From: Clostridiales bacterium
GTDB lineage: Bacteria > Bacillota > Clostridia > Saccharofermentanales > Saccharofermentanaceae
Reading direction: 5' to 3'
Length of the DNA: 64,000 nucleotides
Assembly (NCBI GenBank): GCA_017509205.1
Contig: JAFWQF010000033.1
Span: 21,939 to 85,938, forward strand
The position numbers were made by a program, and so were the translations under genes. This document shows positions 59,373-64,000 of this stretch, piece by piece (within the stretch, counting starts at the first letter, position 1; each line of letters opens with the position of its first letter). Below the pieces are notes generated by a model. The model did not search any database. It saw only the letters and a list, made by a program, of their open reading frames with translations, and had not been told where the DNA came from.

Positions 59373-61754
59373 ATGAAAGAAATCTCTGTCTCAGTCACAT
59401 CCCTCTCGCAGTATGTTTCACGCGCAGGCGACCTTGCCGGCGGTTCATACCAGTCTGTCAGCGGCATAGAGGGAACGAGACTTCACCAGAAGGTCTTCTC
59501 GGAACTCAAGAAAGAACACGGCGACGTTGTCACGACCGAGGAGTCGCTTTCCTGGGTATATGACGGCCAGCCGGGCTTAAACCTCCGTGTTCAGGGCCGT
59601 TTTGACGCCATTCTCGAAGAGAAGAACAAAGCCCCGAGGATATTCGAGATCAAATCCTTCAACTCCGCAAAAGACAGTTTCAGGAGTCTGGTAAGGCCCG
59701 AACACATTACCCAGCTCAAGCTCTACGGCGCGATGTACATCTTCTCGAACAGCGATGTCATGGACGTCACCCTGACGCTCAGATACGTATCCGTAACCAC
59801 CTTCAAGGCATACGAGGAAAGCTACGCGATGTCTTACGAGGAAGCCGAGACCTTCTTCGAATCGGTATGCATGGAGTATGCCGTTTTCGCAAAGCGCCTT
59901 TTGGATTACGGGAGCGAAATGACGGCATCCGTAAAGCAGGCCACCTTCCCCTACGACGTCATACGTTCCGGTCAGAAGGAATTCATGAAAAAGGCCCTGC
60001 TGTCCCTCACGTCAGGCAACACGCTCTTCGTAGAAGCACCCACGGGCATCGGCAAGACCATCTCCACCCTCTACCCTGCGATCAAGGGCCTTCAGCGCGG
60101 AAGATATGAAAAGATCTACTATCTCACTGCAAAGACCGCAACGCGCGACGTGGCTTCAAAAGCACTGAACGACATGCGCGCCAAAGGACTGCTGATAAGA
60201 TCGATCCTTCTTCAGTCCAAGGAGAAGATGTGCCCGTTCGGAACTGAATGCGACGCCAAATTCTGTCCGCTCGCAAAGAACTACTACGGCAAGCTCAAGC
60301 CCGCACTCGAAGAGATCCTCACAAAGGATGAGATAACTCCCGACATAGTCACGGAGATCGCGGGCAGATTCGGAATTTGTCCGCATGAGTTCATGATCGA
60401 CACGATGGCCTTCTGTACTGTTGTCATCGGCGACTATAACCACATCTTCCACCCGAGGGTTAAGCTCCTGTCGGATGATCCCGGTGAACCCAGATGCGTG
60501 ATCCTCGTTGACGAGGCACACAACATGATCGACCGCGGCAGGGACATGTTCTCGGCATCGTTCTCACTCAGCCTCATCGATGAGATGATCAAGGATTTCC
60601 AGGACAGGGACACCCGCATCTCAGCGCTGATACACCAGCTCAGGCAGTACTTTGTCACCGCTTCGCAGATGTTCATGAACAACAGCTCATGCTTTGCCGT
60701 GCTCGAGGAAGCCGAAGAGAGAAAGATCATAAGGACCGACGGTTGGGAAGCAATGAGACAGCCTCCGAGAAAGCTCTACGCCAAGATGTGGTACACCGTC
60801 AAATGCCTTGGCGACATATTGGACAGCATTGAACAGGGGCAGACCAGAAGGACGGCAATGAAGTTCTTCTTTGAGGCAAGATATTTTCTTACTGTACTCG
60901 AGCACTATTTTGACGATTCCTACATCACGACCATGGGCAAGGACAAGTCTGACATAGTGCTGACCTTAAACTGCCTCGACTGTTCATCAAAGCTCGACAG
61001 CATAATCAGGGACAAGCTTCCGGTAATATTCTTCTCCGCGACTCTTTCGCCGTTTGAGTATTATAAGAACTGCCTCGTCGGGCGCGATGCCGACTATACT
61101 TCAACGCTGCAGCTGCCGTCACCGTTCCCTCCGGAGAACCTCGAGATCATGATCGATGCCGAGATCAGCACCGCATACAAGAACCGTGATGCGACAAAGC
61201 ATGACCTTGTGCACAAGATAGTTGACGCACTTGAAGGAATGACCGGAAACTACATGGTCTTCTTCCCTTCATTTGAATACATGAACCAGATAATGCCGAT
61301 GGTCTCTGAGCGCCTTGGAGCTGACGGCAAAGGAACAGGTCCTGATTCTTGCAGGATAGTCAGCCAGTTCCCCGAAATGACCGAGAACGACAAAGCTGAA
61401 TACCTTTCTGCATTCGCGGAAGCCTCCAAAGGACTTCTTATCGGAACAGCGGTCCTGGGCGGACATTTCGGCGAAGGCATCGACCTGGTCGGAGACAGGC
61501 TTTCAGGCGTAATCATCGTCGGCGTGGGTCTTCCCAAGGTAACGCCCGAAAGGCAGATACTGCTCAATTACTATACTGAAAAATTCGGAGACGGATTTGC
61601 TTTTGCCTACAGATTCCCGGGCTGGCAGAAAGTACTGCAGGCTGTTGGAAGAGTCATCAGGACCGAGGAAGACACGGGCTTTGCGCTGCTGATCGATTCA
61701 AGGCTCGAAAACCCGGAATACGTCATGCTGTTCCCCGATCATTGGAGGATCTGA
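59373..61754 (+). CDS. RecB-like nuclease fused to an XPD/DinG-family iron-sulfur helicase
   Basis: 793 aa from ATG 59373. N-terminal PD-(D/E)XK nuclease-like domain (1-190): His39, Asp78 in GRFDAI, Glu92-x-Lys94 in FEIKSF, and HITQLKLYGAM carrying the QxxxY pattern of RecB/AddB nucleases. Then a superfamily 2 helicase: Walker A APTGIGKT (222-229), four cysteines (287, 293, 298, 336) placed as in the XPD [4Fe-4S] domain, DEAH at 380-383, and SATLSPFEYY, with QAVGRVIRTEEDTG (motif VI). Similar fused proteins are known in Firmicutes as DinG-like. It is convergent with recO (2-bp gap), fitting DNA repair. The 25-codon longer frame reaches into the tRNA. Confidence 0.85.
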   Translation: MKEISVSVTSLSQYVSRAGDLAGGSYQSVSGIEGTRLHQKVFSELKKEHGDVVTTEESLSWVYDGQPGLNLRVQGRFDAILEEKNKAPRIFEIKSFNSAKDSFRSLVRPEHITQLKLYGAMYIFSNSDVMDVTLTLRYVSVTTFKAYEESYAMSYEEAETFFESVCMEYAVFAKRLLDYGSEMTASVKQATFPYDVIRSGQKEFMKKALLSLTSGNTLFVEAPTGIGKTISTLYPAIKGLQRGRYEKIYYLTAKTATRDVASKALNDMRAKGLLIRSILLQSKEKMCPFGTECDAKFCPLAKNYYGKLKPALEEILTKDEITPDIVTEIAGRFGICPHEFMIDTMAFCTVVIGDYNHIFHPRVKLLSDDPGEPRCVILVDEAHNMIDRGRDMFSASFSLSLIDEMIKDFQDRDTRISALIHQLRQYFVTASQMFMNNSSCFAVLEEAEERKIIRTDGWEAMRQPPRKLYAKMWYTVKCLGDILDSIEQGQTRRTAMKFFFEARYFLTVLEHYFDDSYITTMGKDKSDIVLTLNCLDCSSKLDSIIRDKLPVIFFSATLSPFEYYKNCLVGRDADYTSTLQLPSPFPPENLEIMIDAEISTAYKNRDATKHDLVHKIVDALEGMTGNYMVFFPSFEYMNQIMPMVSERLGADGKGTGPDSCRIVSQFPEMTENDKAEYLSAFAEASKGLLIGTAVLGGHFGEGIDLVGDRLSGVIIVGVGLPKVTPERQILLNYYTEKFGDGFAFAYRFPGWQKVLQAVGRVIRTEEDTGFALLIDSRLENPEYVMLFPDHWRI

Positions 61755-61756
61755 GA

Positions 61757-62527
61757 TCATCTGCGTGACGCGATCTCGTCAAGAAGCTTTAAACCGTCGT
61801 AATCCTTATCAAACTGTACCGAAAGGTATGCCGTGGTGAAATCCTTCAGTGCCGAAAGAACTTCCGCTGACGCCTTTGCCGTAAACAGGCGGTTTACCGG
61901 ACAGTCGGAAAAATAGTTGAGCGCATCGATGCAGTCGAAAGAGAGAATGCGGTAATCAGTACCGGTAAGACGTCCGGCCTTAGTGTTTTTCGCGATCTCG
62001 ATCGTTCCGCCCGTAAGGCTTACGAGATAAGAATTGCCGGGCATTATTTCCTCACCGCCGTTGTTTGTCACTTCATATCTGACGGTAAGTCCCGCAACGG
62101 TAAGAAGGCGCCAGTTGAATGCCGAATATATGACGAGATAATCCTGAGGGCGCTTGGCGAGCATATAAAAAGCGTATGCCGCAAGCTCATAGGCCTCATG
62201 TGCCATGTCACCCTGGAAAGTTGAATCCAAAAGGCATGCGGAAATGTGGGACGCACATGTCATGGTCTCAAGGCTGTTCATTATGTCGGAGTTGTTTTCG
62301 ACGATCGTGCCTTCCTTGAGATAGTAGTACCCGTGTGAAACACTTACAACGAGATCACAGACCATGAACGGGATCGTTGCAAAAGCAGACTTGCTGCCCG
62401 GGCGGCCGGAACCCTTTGCGCATATGGTCACAAGCCCCCTGTCTGCAGTGAGAACAGAGACCAGGCGGTCTTTTTCCTTGAATTCACGTGAAGCGAGAAT
62501 TATCCCCCTGCAGGAGAACGGTTCCAT
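61757..62527 (-). CDS. recO: DNA repair protein RecO
   Basis: 256 aa. The N-terminal OB fold (GIILASREFKEKDRLVSVLTADRGLV) is clear; the helical middle part follows. RecO loads RecA with RecF/RecR. The Cys4 zinc finger found in most Gram-positive RecO proteins, expected near residues 155-185, is absent: the region reads TNNGGEEIMPG and has no CxxC. It overlaps the YbeY-Era gene by one base, the usual era-recO order. Confidence 0.88.
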   Translation of the reverse strand: MEPFSCRGIILASREFKEKDRLVSVLTADRGLVTICAKGSGRPGSKSAFATIPFMVCDLVVSVSHGYYYLKEGTIVENNSDIMNSLETMTCASHISACLLDSTFQGDMAHEAYELAAYAFYMLAKRPQDYLVIYSAFNWRLLTVAGLTVRYEVTNNGGEEIMPGNSYLVSLTGGTIEIAKNTKAGRLTGTDYRILSFDCIDALNYFSDCPVNRLFTAKASAEVLSALKDFTTAYLSVQFDKDYDGLKLLDEIASRR

Positions 62528-64000
62528 CAGTCTTCCTCCGTACCGGAAAGACCAGTCTCCTTTAAGATGGCGTCATTGTTCTGCCAGTCTTCCCTGACCT
62601 TTACGTAGAGGTCGAGATAGACCTTACAGCCGAGCATCCTCTCGATGTTCTTTCTGGCTGCGGTGCCGATGCGCTTGATCATCTTACCGTCCTCGCCGAT
62701 AAGGATGCCCTTGTGCGACTTCCTGAGGCAGAGAATGTCGGCCTTGATGACGACTATGGAGCGGTCGTATTCATCCTCTCCCTCTTCGTCAGCGGTCTCC
62801 TTGAACTCGGTAACGATAACGGCAGTACCGTGCGGGATCTCCTGATCGGTGTAGTGTAGGATCTGCTCGCGGATCATCTCTCCTGCGATCTCACGCTCGG
62901 TCTGATCGGTAAGGTATTCACCGTCGTAGAGCCTGGGGCCTTCAGGCAAAAGATCCGTCAGGACCTTAAGGAGCGTATCAACGCCCTTGCCCGTCTTTGC
63001 GCTTATCGGAACGACATCCTCGAAATCGTAAAGCTGCGAGTAATTTGCAGTGATCGGCAGCAGCGCATTTCTGCCTACCTCGTCTTCCCTGTTGATCGCG
63101 AGAACGACTCTCTTCTTGTTCTCACGGCAGAGATTGATGAGGCGCTTTTCAACGCTGCCAGGTTCCTTGAACCTTCCGTCAGCTATGAGAAGAACTACAT
63201 CTGCGGCAATCGCGGACCTGAAAGATCTCTCGACCATGAAACCGCCCATCTTCGTTCCGGGCTTATGCACGCCGGGAGTATCAGTGAAGATGATCTGTGT
63301 GTCTTCTGTATTGTAGATGGATCTGATGTTTGTCCTCGTTGTCTGAGGCTTATGTGAAACGATCGCGATCTTCATGCCCGCGATGCAGTTTAAGAGCGTT
63401 GACTTGCCGACATTCGGGCGTCCCAGGAGAGCGACCGTTCCGCAGTGTGCGCAGGGCGTTCCCGCAGGGATGCATTCATCTTCATCATCTGAAGCTGCTG
63501 CCCTCTCGTCAGCGTGATCGTCCAGTTCATAGACATCTTCAAGCTCATCTTCGAAAGCAAGGCCCAAAGCCGCCATGAGGCGCTTCTGCTTTGAGATCAT
63601 GATCTTCTCGTCAGGCTTTTCGATGTGGTCATATCCGAAAAGATGAAGAAGCGAATGAGCGGCAAGGAAGATGACCTCGCGCTCGAATGAATGACCGAAC
63701 TCCTCACTCTGCTTTTTGGCGGCAGTAAGATTGATCAGGATGTCACCGTAGCAGAGTGCCTCGTTGCCTTCCTCGTCAGTCTCGTAGTCGCCTGCTGAAG
63801 GAATGTCGACAAAGCTTCCGTCCTTTAAGTCAAACATAGGGAACGAAAGACAGTCTGTTTCCTTGTCCATGCCGCGCTGTTCGTTATTGACTTCGCGGAT
63901 CTCCCCGGGAGTGACGAAAGTAAGCGTTACATAAGCTTCCTTCATCGTCCTCTTCACCTGCGCAGATATAAAGTCATCGGAGCAGATTGCTTCGGCAAGC
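62527..64000 (-). CDS. era: YbeY-Era fusion (rRNA maturation endonuclease + GTPase), 5' end outside the window
   Basis: One frame encodes both proteins. The first about 135 visible residues are YbeY: FGHSFEREVIFLAAHSLLHLFGYDH carries the HxxxHxxxxxH zinc site. An acidic linker with CIPAGTPCAHC precedes Era: G1 GRPNVGKST, G3 DTPGVHKP, SAKTGKG, and the C-terminal KH domain (ILIGEDGKMIKRIG). The G4 motif reads NRED instead of NKxD. The frame stays open to the window edge (LAEAICSDDF... upstream of the GTG at 63957) and YbeY lacks its usual first ~40 residues, so the gene starts beyond 64000. Both proteins act in 16S rRNA processing. Confidence 0.88.
   Translation of the reverse strand, partial: LAEAICSDDFISAQVKRTMKEAYVTLTFVTPGEIREVNNEQRGMDKETDCLSFPMFDLKDGSFVDIPSAGDYETDEEGNEALCYGDILINLTAAKKQSEEFGHSFEREVIFLAAHSLLHLFGYDHIEKPDEKIMISKQKRLMAALGLAFEDELEDVYELDDHADERAAASDDEDECIPAGTPCAHCGTVALLGRPNVGKSTLLNCIAGMKIAIVSHKPQTTRTNIRSIYNTEDTQIIFTDTPGVHKPGTKMGGFMVERSFRSAIAADVVLLIADGRFKEPGSVEKRLINLCRENKKRVVLAINREDEVGRNALLPITANYSQLYDFEDVVPISAKTGKGVDTLLKVLTDLLPEGPRLYDGEYLTDQTEREIAGEMIREQILHYTDQEIPHGTAVIVTEFKETADEEGEDEYDRSIVVIKADILCLRKSHKGILIGEDGKMIKRIGTAARKNIERMLGCKVYLDLYVKVREDWQNNDAILKETGLSGTEED

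Noticed and set aside
1..64000. CRISPR array, prophage, insertion sequence or integron
   Set aside because: No regularly spaced repeats, transposase, integrase or phage genes were seen; gene order is that of a conserved chromosome core.

Overview
The window reads as the chromosome of an anaerobic, low-to-medium GC Gram-positive bacterium of class Clostridia (Bacillota). The evidence is a PolC-type replicase, an IspH-ribosomal protein S1 fusion, the ScpA/ScpB pair, an RpiR regulator, a phage phi3T-type thymidylate synthase, several ferredoxin-type redox proteins and BspA-like secreted leucine-rich-repeat proteins. I cannot name the genus. Almost all genes lie on the minus strand; plus-strand genes are at 31454-31732, 33320-36529 and 59373-61754. 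No phage, insertion sequence, CRISPR array or rRNA operon was seen.

Layout. 144-13988 is a run of overlapping or closely spaced minus-strand genes (pyrH, frr, uppS, cdsA, dxr, rseP, ispG, polC, priA) that joins translation, isoprenoid/undecaprenyl and phospholipid synthesis, intramembrane proteolysis and replication. rpsB-tsf (14141-15910) is a separate unit with its own terminator. thyA-phosphatase-folA (16067-18122) makes dTMP and recycles folate. A secreted multidomain protein (18176-19870) is followed by two tandem tRNA-Pro genes. ileS, an M50 protease, scpA, scpB, an rpiR-type regulator, cmk and the ispH-S1 fusion form a long unit (20288-29242) with a strong promoter and a strong terminator. 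29308-33173 holds two RNA-modification-type enzymes, a DUF1294 protein and two lipoproteins. 33320-36529 is a plus-strand two-component system with a pseudouridine synthase. 36578-45415 carries clpX, a ROK kinase, valS, a membrane protein, and glyA-rarA-dtd. 45691-49073 is a cysteine desulfurase-ThiI-AIR synthase-like unit. 49151-53662 is a five-gene redox operon. 53723-57218 is a fumarate reductase-like operon with a Pr6Pr-type membrane protein. The right end has a HAD phosphatase, a secreted LRR protein, tRNA-Leu, a nuclease-helicase fusion, recO and a YbeY-Era fusion cut by the window edge.

Main points of interest. (1) The redox operon encodes a DUF362 ferredoxin protein, an NmrA/BLVRB-like SDR, a 219-aa protein whose layout resembles ferredoxin-dependent bilin reductases, a flavodoxin-ferredoxin and a GGDEF protein: a candidate undescribed tetrapyrrole or linear-substrate reduction system. 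(2) PolC carries a proofreading exonuclease insertion in which acidic motifs I and II appear to be lost. (3) YbeY and Era are one polypeptide, with an altered G4 motif. (4) There are tandem tRNA-Pro genes with AGG and CGG anticodons. (5) Several genes have a TATAAT box 6-7 nt before the start codon and no Shine-Dalgarno, suggesting leaderless mRNAs. (6) A RecB-like nuclease is fused to an XPD-like iron-sulfur helicase. All functional calls come from reading the sequence without database searches.
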